Shown here piece after piece: positions 13,801 to 24,965 of a DNA stretch of 64,000 nt (within the stretch, counting starts at the first letter, position 1; each line of letters starts with the position of its first letter). The notes beneath the pieces are model-generated. The model saw only the letters and a list, made by a program, of their open reading frames with translations, ran no database searches and had not been told where the DNA came from. Origin of the DNA: Daphnia pulex (taxonomy: Eukaryota > Arthropoda > Branchiopoda > Diplostraca > Daphniidae); NCBI RefSeq assembly GCF_021134715.1, contig NC_060022.1:1989001-2053000 (forward strand), written 5' to 3'. The position numbers and the translations under genes were made by a program.

Positions 13801-16800
13801 TTTGTCCCAGACTTCATCTCCAGTCCGATCTGACTTCAACCCTAATAGAAATTCTTCATATTTAGCCATAATTGCTGGTCAAGGTACTGCAAATTAATTC
13901 GTTTTCGGCATATAAAAGTTGTTTTATTATTCTGTTTTTTACACTAGGGGTTCCATGTTCTAGCAGTCAGGCAACTTTGACTAACGGTGGCTCAGTAGGC
14001 AGTCTAGGAGAATCAGACAGCTCTTCCACAATGTCGTTGGATAGATCTACAGTTCGTGAATCACCTGAAAGTGAAAAAGGGGTTCAAGGAGCTCCTAGGG
14101 AGTCTACTGACACTGAAAAAACGGACAAAGACAAAATAAAAACTCACTCAAGGTATTTAGTATTCGGTTCTTCTTAAAATCTTTAAGTAAAAAATGTATC
14201 AACATTTTTCTCTTGTTTAGAAATGCCAGCCTCGTAATTTCTAACACACCAGTTATACGTTACGACAAGTTACAACCGGACGAAGTAAAGGAAGTACTTT
14301 TGTGCCTGATGTACGTCCTGAGACACGCCGACGAGGGGGCATTAATTGCGTGGTGGCACAATGCCTCGCAGCATGACCTTATTTGCTTCTTCCATATATT
14401 AGAACTGAGTTTGAGACAGTTCAAATATATGGGAAGAAAGCGTTTTGGGATTATGGGTGACGGAAATTCATCTAAATCCTCAACTCTTCCGCCTCGCGTT
14501 CCTCCACCTGTGTTTGGATCCAGACCATCAACATGCTACGAACCCGACGGAAGTAATATTACTGATCTAATGAATGCTTTTCTTTCTTTCAGCATTTTTA
14601 ATGAAGTTATTTTTTAATCCAGGTTCTTGTTCGGATGGCGACAGCACTTACCGATCTTTATTAGAATCAAATTTGACAATCGAGGTTGGCCTGATAGTTC
14701 TTGATGCAGTAGGTCTCTTCTGCCTTCATTTCAAGGAGGCGTTACTGAGTGAAGATGGGGATAACCCCTTAATGAGAAAAGTTTTAGACATCTACTTGTC
14801 GTTCCTTCAAATTGGTCAGTCTGAAAGTCTTTCGAAGCATGTGTTCGCAGCTCTGCGGGCGTTCATCAATAGTTTTCCTCTAGCACTTTACCAAGGTATC
14901 GTCTTTATTTGATTTGACCAATTTCACACATTATTTACCATTTTCTGTTATGACTATAGGTAATGCTTGGCTTTGCGGTCGCTTATGCTGTGAGCTGTTA
15001 CGGTGTTGTGCTAGTAAATTGTCATTGGTGCGACAAGAAGCTTGCGCCGTCCTTTACTTGCTAATGCGTAGCAACTTCGAGTTCAGTGGGCAAAAAGCCT
15101 TAACAAGAGTTCACCTGCAGGTGATCATTTCTGTATCCCAGTTGCTTGGAGAAATTGGTGGTTTGAATAGCACTCGCTTTGGAGAGAGTCTCAATGTCAT
15201 AAACGGATTCGCAAGCAGCGATAAAGCTATGCAATCTACTGGTAGGTTTCAAACTTGTATCGTCACCTTTAAGTATAGTAGTCATATAATAATTTATTTG
15301 TTGCAGTTTTCCCCGGGGAAGTTCGTGACTTGACAAAGAGGGCACAGACGGTACTTAGAGCAACTTTACAGATGCGCCAACAAGCCCAAGACCCCGAACT
15401 GCTTATTGATCTGCAGCATAGTCTTGCTAATTCATATTCTGCCACGCCTGAACTAAGAAAAACTTGGTTGGAAACAATGGCTCATCATCATACTCGCTTG
15501 GGGAATTGGTCCGAAGTTGCCCAGTGCCGAATTCATGTAGCAGCTCTCATAACCGAGTACCTGTACCGCAGAGGACTCCGACAACAGGGATGCGAAACCT
15601 TTAGTTCCTTGTCACCTAATATTGTTCAAGATGAGAGCAACCTTCGTTTAGACACAGGTTTACATCTAAGGCGCATATGACTATTAAAATTATTTTATGA
15701 TGAATGAACTCTCTTTTTCAGGAATCCATGATACTCAGTATGACGAAGCCATGCTACTCGAACAGTTGGAAGAATGTAGCCGTGCGGTAGAAAAAGCTGA
15801 ACGCTACGAAATGCAACTCGAAATTTACCGACTTATTCTACCAACTTATGAAAAACAGAGGGACTACGTTGCATTAGCTGAGTGTTTTAGTGTCCTTTCC
15901 CAGGCGTGTTCTCGAGCCAATGAAGTAAATCGAACTGGGAAACGGTTGCTTGGTACTTACTACCGAGTTGCACTGTATGGAAAGGTATTTCAAGTAAATT
16001 CATTTGTGTTCGTTACTGTTAAGTTTATTTTAATGTTTTTGCACTTTGTTGTTACCTTTTCAGGCCCGATTCGGAGACGAAGCCGGTACCGAGTACATCT
16101 ATAAAGAACCAAAAGTGACAAATTTGTCAGAAATCGCCGAACGTTTAAACAGGATGTATTGTGCAAAATTTGGCACGGAACGGGTGAAGTTAGCAATGGA
16201 CTCGAACCCAGTATGTTAGTTATGTAACCGCTAAATGAAAGAGTTTTGCTGATTTCATTAATTCGATTTAGATTGAAGATAAAGATATGGAACCGCAGAT
16301 GGCGTACGTTCAAATCACGCATGTCGTTCCGTATTTTGAGGAGAATGATTTGACTGAGCGTGTTACGGAGTATGAACGCAACCACAATATTAATCGCTTT
16401 ATGTATGAAATTCCATTTACTACCGATGGGCGAGTCAGAGGATCTCCTGAAGACCAGTGCAAGAAACGAATTATTTTGACTAGTAAGCAAATATTTCTAT
16501 AAAACTCAAAGTCGCGGCATGAAGACATTCAATATGTGATGCCACGACAAAAATGATTTTTAAAACACTTTGTATTGTCAGAGTGAAAAGCTTCCTAATT
16601 CCACTACTAGTAAATTATTGTTTAAAGAAACTAATCTGATTTTTTTTTCGTTATTTTTAGCTCAGTATAGCTTCCCTTACATTAAAAAACGATTGAGGGT
16701 TATCCAACGTGAATTTTACGATCTCTCACCGATCGAAGTTGCTTTGGATGAAATGCGCTTGCGCGTCAAGGACATTGCGGAGGCGGTACGGACAGTGCCT

Positions 16801-17337
16801 ACAGACTTAAAGAAGTTGCAATTACGACTGCAGGTTTGCAAAAATGGTGGATTTTGTTGACTGCCTTGTATTACTTAGATTTACTTTTCCAGGGAAGCAT
16901 CAGCGTCCAAGTTAATGCCGGACCACTAGCGTACGCGTCAGCGTTTCTGGTCCATAACACCCAAAATTACCCGGATGAACAAATCCAGCAATTACAGGAG
17001 CTTTATAGGTATGATACACTTATCACTGCTAGATTGTGAAGTAAATGTTGATGTAGTGACGTTCCATTTAAATATTGCTTCAACTTATTGCAGGGATTTT
17101 GTGCATATATGCGGGGCCGCCCTAGAATTAAATGGAAAGCTAATCTTACCAGATCAGCGTGAATATCACGAGGCTCTACGTACAAGCTTTCGAGATTTGG
17201 TTAATTCTCTAGGCGAGATTTTTGATGATCCGTCATTGAATAGAGACTGGGACGGTTCAATAAGTTCGAATCCTTTCCTTAAACGAAACTCTGTGTTGGT
17301 ATTTTCAAGTGGTGTTAATAACTCTACCGATGCTTGA
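7892..17337 (+). CDS. Dedicator of cytokinesis, DOCK9/10/11 (zizimin) class Cdc42/Rac exchange factor
   Basis: Large cytoplasmic guanine nucleotide exchange factor for Cdc42 or Rac, acting in actin organisation. I read 33 exons totalling 2165 residues (vertebrate DOCK9 is about 2070), with phase closing throughout. Exon starts are 7892, 8046, 8231, 8471, 8837, 9076, 9307, 9507, 9759, 9990, 10221, 10366, 10696, 11110, 11742, 12061, 12299, 12617, 12833, 13054, 13496, 13786, 13948, 14221, 14623, 14960, 15307, 15722, 16064, 16272, 16661, 16893, 17094. Domain order: zizimin N-terminus (KFSRGLRKPG), PH domain at about 160-270, DHR1/C2 at about 625-800 (NHLYVYPRSLKYD), a helical repeat region with a Ser/Thr-rich linker at about 1210-1330, and DHR2 from about 1690. 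The DHR2 nucleotide-sensor segment VNAGPLAYA is intact. The PH domain marks the DOCK-D class. I cannot separate DOCK9, 10 and 11. The start is the first ATG before the conserved N-terminus. Confidence 0.95.
11308..12298 (+). other. DOCK introns flanking two small in-frame exons
   Basis: This is the least dense part of the DOCK gene. Two small exons are inferred, 11742-11804 (21 codons) and 12061-12090 (10 codons). The introns between 11308 and 12298 otherwise hold AT-rich sequence with no further coding signal. Vertebrate DOCK9 has a single ELVKYLK-SLHA type junction here, and the first small exon reproduces it (ELSKLVK, then ALHAVD in the exon at 12299). The 30-base exon is extra; see findings. 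Confidence 0.6.
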
Positions 17338-17963
17338 GTAGTTTTTCTTCGATTTTTCTTTCTGTTTACTCCCAAAGACAAGTACATTTTGCATCGAAAA
17401 CTGCTTGCTAATCAGCACTATTGCTGTAGAGGAGTAGTATCAAATGATGTGTGTCGAATGTTAATTAGTCGTCAATTGTACTTCCGGCTCCAGGGTATAT
17501 TTGTTTCTTCGAGAGATATTGCCATATTGGAATCTCCCTTTTACAACTGACACAGTTCCAGTAAAGCCTATATTAATCTCAATTGTAGACCTTTCAATTC
17601 CGTCGCATTGCTACGTTGGATAGTAACAATCCAAAGTAGCATCAAACTGAATTTAATTGTGTAAAATCTCTTCTAATAATGTAAGATGGCTTCGCTTGAC
17701 CCAAAAAACTTTCTCAACTTCACGGAAACCTGTATACAGCGGCCGCATCTGTATAATATCTTTGTGACGTTGTTGATTTTTCTAGAATACATATGTTGAC
17801 TCTGCTTTAAGGAACTTTTATTTAAAGATTAAGGAGCATTATATTAAGGTTGCTGAAATTCGTAAACACAATATTTAAAAAACGATTTTTTCAACACTTT
17901 GGATTGGAGGAAAGAAAGTTTCAGGAATCCCCCACTAGGTGCCACTGCAGTTTAATAACAACA
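17338..17963. other. 3' flank of the DOCK gene
   Basis: Follows the DOCK stop codon and must contain its 3' UTR. It is AT-rich, has no ORF of note and no clear repeat. I see nothing else in it. Confidence 0.4.
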
Positions 17964-20900
17964 ATGGCTGCCATTCCCCACATTGCGTCGTGTCTGGTAG
18001 TTGTTGTTTAGTGGTCCGTCTTTCACGTTTCGATGCAATATTAGGTGAACATTTTGTAATGTTTGTTTTAGCAAATTGAGTATTACCAACCTTCGTCGTT
18101 GGGTATTGCTGGCATATTTAAAGTTAGCCCAGTTAAAGTGTGGTTTAAGGGAGTATTAACTGAACCTGAAGAAAAGTCGCAAGTCACCATGTATCTTGGA
18201 GAAAATATTGCGTGAGTATCAAAGTTACTTGCCTTTGTTTGTTAGTTCTTTCAACTGAGTGTCAACGAGCTAGAGCAGACATTGTTTTTTTTATGTTACT
18301 GTTAAGCGTTTATTTTTTCCGACGCCAGACGACACAGCCTTTGATCTGATTTTCCGTTCAGTTTAGTTGATTTAATAAGTTTACTTTGCTCATCTCAGGA
18401 TAAGTTTCTCGCTGCTACTATATGGAAATTTTCAGTGATAATTGTCGGTTTCTGTTTCAGCAACAAAGCTCACTTGTTAGATTTTATATATGTGTTCTTT
18501 TTTTCTACTTCCGGTTATCTCATTTCAGTCAGTAGTTAAGTAAATATTCATCTGACGAACAAAAGAACCACATATTCGTGATCCTCGTCAAATTTGTGGT
18601 AAAGTTCATGTTTCTTTTTGTACGTACGCATACTTCCGGTTTCAAGAATTTTCCTGAACTATATAGTTCAGGAAAATTCTCGATTTTGATCAAATTCTGG
18701 ATTTCGTTTAAATTACACCAAATCGACCCCAAATTTCACGGAGATCACGAATATTTGGTTTATTTGGTCGGCATCTCAATGGTTAGGGCGCTATCGCTTA
18801 CTTCCGGTATGCTTCCGGAAAATTTACATAAAACTAGCAAGTGAGCATTGTTTTCTGTACAGTTCTAAGGACTGAAGGCTAGGTTTAAGCAAACAAATAT
18901 GACTTTTTCAAGTGTTGTGAGTATCTTAAGACCACCTGCAAATACTGAGTTTTGAGACGTGTCAAATAGATGGCGTGTTGATTGTGTCAATTATGGAATG
19001 GCGGTTTGTTGTCAAAAGCAGTCAAAAGTTAAGCTATCCTTTCTTCGAAAATTACCAATGAATTCATAGGTAAATTCGAGTGATTTCGTCTCTAACTTGT
19101 CGGTGATGTGTTCTATTCCGTGTATATGTTGGATAACCTTATTGTTTCTTATCAACTTGTAGGAGGAAACGTGAAAGGGTCGTGGCCGTGTGCAGCCACC
19201 GTTAACTATTTTGTTCAAAATCATGGTAGAATCTATTGCAACGAAATCTTTCGTTGCACTAACTAGCCATTTTGGCTATTGCAACGAAATCTTTCGTTGC
19301 ACTAACTAGCCATTTTAGCTATTGCAACGAAAGATTTTGTTTTTTAAATAGAAGAAGGAAACCATCATATTAAATCGAAAAACAATTTTTTTTTTTTACG
19401 AAATTTGACTTCTGTCATGCTGTGCCGCTTCGACCCATTCCTCCTTCATGCTTCGACTGTGGCGCTGATTGATTTTTTAAAATATTTTTTTTACATATTT
19501 TATTTTTTTTATATTATGCTTCAATTTTTTATGCTGTGATAGATTTATCGAGTAACCATCAAGTAACCTTCATTTCTAACAACTTGTACTCTTAAAGGGT
19601 TACCATCCAATTTTAATTTTTAACTTTCGACATTCTATGTTTTTCAATTACTAGGCAGACTTATGCAGATTTGGAAGACACTCAACAGTGTACCACTATT
19701 AGCCTACTCGGCTACTCCTGTACATAAATTCATTATACTTTCATCATTAAATAAGGCAGAGTAACTTAGAACTGGGGAAGCGTCGTTGGTTCCATCTTTC
19801 CCTTGATTCTTTACAGCTGGATTTCCCCCCTCCCCTGCTAACCTGGAAGTTTTTAAGGTCGTCGTGAATTTAAGCCGGCAAACGAACTTTGGCAAGCACT
19901 GGGAAGCAGGAGGGAAAAAGCTAGCTCTTGTCGATTTGTCGGTCGGCTCAAAGATTCAACACTTCCCCATTCTACATTTCCCTGTCATGATGAAAGTAAA
20001 CTTCATTTAGTAACTGGTGATGGTAGTCCACTGAGGTCAGACTGTGATAACATCTTCCCAATGTGCATGTAATGTACAAGAAAAAAGTTGAGTAATCGAA
20101 CCGAGGTTGTACCTGCCGGGAATGGCCAAATCATAGAAGAGAGTCCCATTGCAAAGAATTTTGAAAATAGAAAACGTCAAATGTTATTTAATTATTTTAG
20201 ATTAAAATTTGATGGTAACCTAAAGGGTACAACTTTTTAGCACCATCAGAAATATAAATTATAGCCTACACACTGAGACAATGTCGAAAAGAAGGTTACT
20301 TCATGGTTACTTGATAAACCTATCACAACATAAAATTGACACATATTACAAAAAAATATGTAAAAAAAATTTTCAAATCAGCGCCACAGTCGAAGTCAAA
20401 CAATTTCACAGAATGACAGTTTAAGTCGAATTTCGTAAAAAAAAGAAATTTTTTTTTTATTTAATATAATGGTTTCCTTCTTCTTCTTATTATGTTTAAA
20501 AAATAAATCTTTCGTTGCAATAGTCAATATCTGTAGTTAGTGCAACGAAAGATTTCGTTGCAATAGCCAAAATGGCTAGTTAGTGCAACGAAAGATTTCG
20601 TTGCAATAGATTCTACCCAAAATCATAGTATTCTACTGAATGTGCCATCGAAATGATACAGGTAATAACCAACACTAGTTTTATCCATTTCATGTATTGC
20701 TGAAACATATATTCTTCTCGTCTTTTATTAGGAGTCATAATTATCTGTTGTTTGTATTGGACTTGCTAGATCACCAACGGCCCAGCATAGAGCAATCTCT
20801 CATTTCATCTTTCGAAAGAAGATTGGATAACTGATCGGTGGTTTCATGTGCAAGTTCACTGATCATGTCACTGAACTTTTTCTGTTGCAGTCTAATATGT

Positions 20901-21361
20901 ATTCAAAGTATTGATCTCCACTTACGTCTATCTAATGTTTAAGAGACGCTTTTTAGTGTATACTGATAATTGTTTATTCTTTTAGATCATAGACATAAAG
21001 CACATTGATGACACAAATTATAAACCAGGTAACTTATTTTTCTTTTTTTATTTACAGGTTCTAAACTCCAGGTTTCTAAATTTGCATGGCAGACTTTATG
21101 AGAAGTCATGTCCTTTCAAGAAAGTCAACAAGATTCCTTGTTTGCTAACCCGTTGGCTGCTACCCTTGAATCTCCCTTTATACTTTCCTAAGCGGGCCAT
21201 CTTTATTTGAGGTATTGTTTTCTGTCGCTACAATCTTGTTTGAATATTAAATTGCCATCCAAGTAAATGTTCATTTTGCTTACAGGGTAATCCTTCGCTA
21301 CTTGTCATGGACTTCATCCACTGGTGAAAACCAACGAGAGAATGCTGTAATCCAAGACTGA
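17964..21361 (+). CDS. Candidate small gene of unknown function, tentative
   Basis: Two adjacent segments look like real exons. 17964-17996 runs from an ATG to a GTAG donor (11 codons). 18072-18211 is bounded by a TTTTAG acceptor and a GTGAGT donor and is open for 46 codons with ordinary amino acid content, including GIAGIFKVSPVKVWFKGV. The donor leaves phase 2. An exon at 21286-21361 (TTACAG acceptor) fits that phase and ends in a stop after 26 codons, giving about 83 residues. The long intron would contain the palindrome and the foldback element described here. I do not recognise the protein. It could instead be the 5' end of a decayed gene, or a non-coding transcript. The first two exons are more convincing than the third. 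Confidence 0.25.
18550..18777. repeat. Inverted-repeat element centred on a 36-bp perfect palindrome
   Basis: At 18645-18680 the sequence reads the same on both strands for 36 bases. Flanking arms also pair: AACCACATATTCGTGATC at about 18567 matches the reverse complement of 18743-18760 with one mismatch, and weaker pairing continues outward for about 15 bases. The pairing explains why the ORFs on both strands share an identical peptide (FPELYSSGK). It is probably a short hairpin-type miniature element. I could not define a target-site duplication. Confidence 0.65.
19216..19224 (+). repeat. Left target-site duplication, CAAAATCAT
   Basis: Nine bases directly outside the left end of the foldback element, repeated exactly at 20618-20626 outside its right end. 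Confidence 0.85.
19225..20617. mobile_element. Foldback DNA transposon, Mutator-like non-autonomous type
   Basis: A 1393-bp element with long, imperfect terminal inverted repeats of roughly 400 bp. The left end GGTAGAATCTATTGCAACG is the exact reverse complement of the right end, and the arms stay alignable inward through a poly-T/poly-A tract and an AT-rich stretch to about 19620 and 20210. Near each end a 43-bp unit is tandemly repeated (19233, 19276 and a partial copy at 19319, with mirror copies on the right), and each unit holds the small palindrome GCAACGAAA-TC-TTTCGTTGC. A perfect 9-bp duplication flanks the element. Long TIRs plus a 9-bp TSD are typical of Mutator-like (MULE) elements. 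No transposase ORF is present, and the central ~580 bp holds only short frames, so it must depend on a transposase elsewhere. Confidence 0.8.
20618..20626 (+). repeat. Right target-site duplication, CAAAATCAT
   Basis: Exact copy of the nine bases at 19216-19224, on the other side of the foldback element. The perfect identity suggests the insertion is not very old. Confidence 0.85.
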
Positions 21362-21678
21362 TAAATTGTGTAGTTAGATTCAATTACAAGTGCATATCTG
21401 GGCTCCCTTCTTTTCTGTGGCCCCGTTTCCCTAACTAACCACTAACCAACGCCCGCCGGTGGTCACTCACCCGCTGTGAAACCAGGAGGAGGGGAGGGCT
21501 CTGGTCGAACGGGGACTTGGAAGGCGCATGATCCGATGAAAACTTTTGGAGGGTCATGAGTCTAACCCGGAAGCCTAGTATGACTACATCTCCCCAGTAA
21601 AACTTGCCTCGTACTTCTCTCTTCTTCTCGGTCCAGATAAATATCTCTGGGGGCCGTAGACATGTCCTATAACAGCAT

Positions 21679-22110
21679 GTGCGAGTTAAACAATGCAACC
21701 CACTACCCAATGAAACAAAAAGCCATGGTTTATTATTTGCGCAAATCTCCGTCAGTCAAGTTACAAATTTTTCTAATTCAACAACTCGTGTAGAATTTTT
21801 GCATCTAGTCTATTAGTGCAAATCGCGATTCCATGTGTTTGGTAGTTAAGAAAATGGTTGTTTAAAAAACAAACAATGGGATGTTCTGAAGCCAAAAAAA
21901 CTCACCATTGTTTGTTTTTTAAACAACCATCTTTTTAACTACCAAACACATAGGATCGCTATTTGCACCAGTAGACTAGATGCAAAATTCGACAGAAGTT
22001 GTTGAGTTAGAAAAATTTGTAACTTGACTGACGCAGATTTCCGCAAAACTAAACCATCGCTTTTTGTCTCATTGCCGCAGCGGTGGTGGCGGGTTGCGTT
22101 TAACTCGTAC
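21679..22110. mobile_element. Long-hairpin miniature inverted-repeat element
   Basis: The two halves of this 430-bp stretch are near-perfect reverse complements. The left arm starts GTGCGAGTTAAAC and the right arm ends GTTTAACTCGTAC. The inner arms read through a poly-purine GTTTAAAAAACAAAC segment to a loop of about 25 bases at 21880-21906. There is no coding capacity. The outer 30 bases are less well conserved than the inner arms, so the true ends are uncertain. I found no clear target-site duplication. This is a MITE or foldback element of unknown superfamily. Confidence 0.7.
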
Positions 22111-24965
22111 AGAAGAAAAACGTCTTGAACCGGAGACTCTGTTTATTGAATTTGTCGAACATTTTAAAAAGATAATAAAAATTGGTTTATGCAATATATT
22201 TATTTTTATTGATTACTGATATTATATGGTTAAGGTTTAACATTGGTTTATAGGGTTATGGGTATAAATGTAAGGGTTGGTAAGTGTATGTTTTGGGGGT
22301 TTGAAGGATTGGAAGGTTTATGTTCGTGGGGTTTGGAGATTGATTGGTAGGGATACATTTGTAAGGTTATAGTTTAACTGAATTTTAATCCAAACTTGAA
22401 ATATCCTCCCTCCCCCCTCCAACATCCTCCACTTTCCTTTCCCAATCCCGGAAACATGTTTATTATTTGTTGACATAAACATCCCATATTTGTTTTTGTT
22501 GCTTCTGAACTTATAAACGGTAAAGTGCAAGTCACGATGACAATTTAACAAAATAATGATGCAACTTCGGTAACACGACACCAGCACCAAGGAACGGCCA
22601 ATTGAACTTGATGTAAAAAGATCTTTCACCAGCATAGGCTGCAACAACGTGCCACATCGGACAGCAACTACGCGAACATAAACGCTAAACCTATAACCAA
22701 AATTAAATGAATTAATCTTCAGCATCAGTGGAAATGTTGTCAATGAAAAGACGAATAAATGTCACTTTATGTTATTTACAGGAGTTAACCCAAATCGTAA
22801 GTTTACCATTAAGAAAATTGTACATGTCAAATTCAACAGACTGGCTGAAAGAATCCATGTGTGATTTAGACTGGAACCAAGAAGAAGGTGAAGCTAAGAC
22901 TTCAACTAGCTTTATAACAAAAATGATAGAAGTATAGCTAAACTATGCAATCTCTTAAGAATTATCATTATAAATGTTCCAAAGTAATCTACGGTTGGCA
23001 CTTGGCACACTTTTCCAATGAGCCATACAATTAGAAAGTTAATTGAAATAATTACTTCAATTGTAGCTAAGCGTTTCTTCATGTGATAAAACACACAACA
23101 GTACAGGTAGCAAGAGGAACATCCTTTATCAGATGGCTGCTTCAAATCCATATTTATGTTGGGCAGCAACGGAAAGCTCACCACCCCGCCAGCATGTTAT
23201 TCCTATTTAAAAAAAAAAACTCATGAAGCAACAACTTCTCAAACAAAACAAAAATGATCGAAGTTTACTTTAACTACAAAATCCTTCAGAATAAATGTTG
23301 CAAAGGAATGCACAGTTGGCAAACTTTTCCAAGGTTCAATTTCCACAACTGAAATAGGTTGAAGAGATAGGCACTAACTAAATCTGTAGTCTCACAGTTA
23401 GAAAGTTGAACATTATATTTACCCGAATTGTTCTGAAGTGTTTCTGACAAACGTGAAGCTGGTACAGGAAAAAGAGACATTTTGACAAAATGTTCAGCTG
23501 CTCAGGCCACATGATCAGATGAAATTGCCATGTAGAAATTATAGGCTGATACCAGATAAATACCTAAATTCACACACAAGTAATTAACACAGTCAAATCC
23601 AAGAATCCAAAGAACAATTACCATTATTACGAATAAAAATGTCAAGAAAGAAAAGCACGTCGTATTAAGAAGTATCCAATCCAACGATACGTTTTCAACA
23701 TGCGGTTTCCAATCAGTGTTTTAGGAAATGGCGGAATTTCGTCTTGAGTAACGGAGACACTTGCGCCATCTAGCAGACATAATTTTAGCCACTTAGTGAT
23801 ATCCAGCATATTCCGTTAGCAAATGATTACCTAATTGTGGAAAAATTGCCGAATAATTAATCCCTAATATGGCCCCTAAGGTGAATGAGTAGCAGTACTA
23901 GAGCAACCAATTTCTATTTCTTTTCCAGTTCTTCTACATTATCTACAACCTGTACCTGTGAATTTATATCAAATGTTGTAGTTAGCTCATATCTGTAAAG
24001 GATATGCTGTGCTGGAACTTTGTGGCTGGAATGTTTTAAATTGTGGTGATGCAAAGTAGCAGTTCTTTCAGGACACTGTTGGGCACAAAGTGACAACAGC
24101 CCCAAGACACAAGGATTTCATTTTGTCTTTAGAATGAAGAGTACTGAGTAGGCCTATGCTGCTATGCTGACTGCAAACTCTCGATTACCTGAGTGATGCA
24201 CAGATCTATTTCAATAACATGTGTGGTTAGTTGTAGTCTGTGGTTGTATTGACTTAGTTAAACCATACCAGTTGTGGTCTCCTGAAATGATAAATTGTTG
24301 ATTACATTGTTTTCTGGCTTTTTGCAAGGACTAGAAGCTGTTGCTGGTGAACTGACTGGTTCACTGGAATTTCAGATACTCGTGTCAAAGTGTGTCGTAG
24401 ACTCGTAGTATCATTTTGCAGCTTCTTGTCGTAAAATTATTCATGAACTATTTCACCTTTCTATGCAAAATCTTGCTTTACTGAAAGAAACACAACTTCT
24501 TCATCCCAAGCTCCCATTGCCCAAACGTTAACCTTAAGGTTTTGTTTACGAGTTTACGTTTACTTTACGACATAAACGGATAAACCAGCGGTTGAGTGGT
24601 GGCGGTACTGCGGATCGGTAGCCATATTGTGTGGTGTTGCCAGTTTGTGCAATTAAAATATTCAAAACGCGCATTATTTTTTCTATTTTTATTAGTTTCG
24701 TTTATTTTAAGGAAAGGATTCGAACTTACTGAAGTAACGAACCGAACGAACTTAAGAATAATGCGGAAGCTTTCACACAAAAATTCTAGATGTTCAAGTT
24801 TCTGGTAAAAAATCCAATTTGCCAAAAATCTCGAAGCATCATTTTCAATGCGATAAATCAAAATTTGCCGATCGGAAAATGAAAATCTTAAAATTGTGGT
24901 GCTAGAAATGACGTACTTTACTTATCGTAAGAATGTGTTGAATTTACAATTCGACTTGAAATACG
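22111..24965. other. Gene-poor region with diverged direct repeats
   Basis: This AT-rich stretch lies between the hairpin element and the 3' end of the WDR91-like gene. 22200-22340 is G-rich on the plus strand. Two stretches, about 22915-23065 and 23250-23430, align over parts of their length in the same orientation. The minus-strand frames at 22912-23184 and 23502-23684 encode hydrophobic, membrane-like segments, which may be remnants or exons of a small membrane-protein gene. I could not build a gene model that closes. No WD40-coding sequence is visible, which matters for the truncated WDR91 gene next door. Confidence 0.45.

Noticed and set aside
18765-18815. tRNA A-box-like string (CTCAATGGTTAGGGC) suggesting a tRNA or tRNA-derived SINE
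   Set aside because: No B box, no cloverleaf pairing and no 3' tail; the match is too short.
20984-21180. Splice-like segments at 20984-21030 and 21059 onward as exons of the candidate small gene
   Set aside because: They introduce stops in the phase left by the exon ending at 18211. They could only be non-coding or belong to something else.
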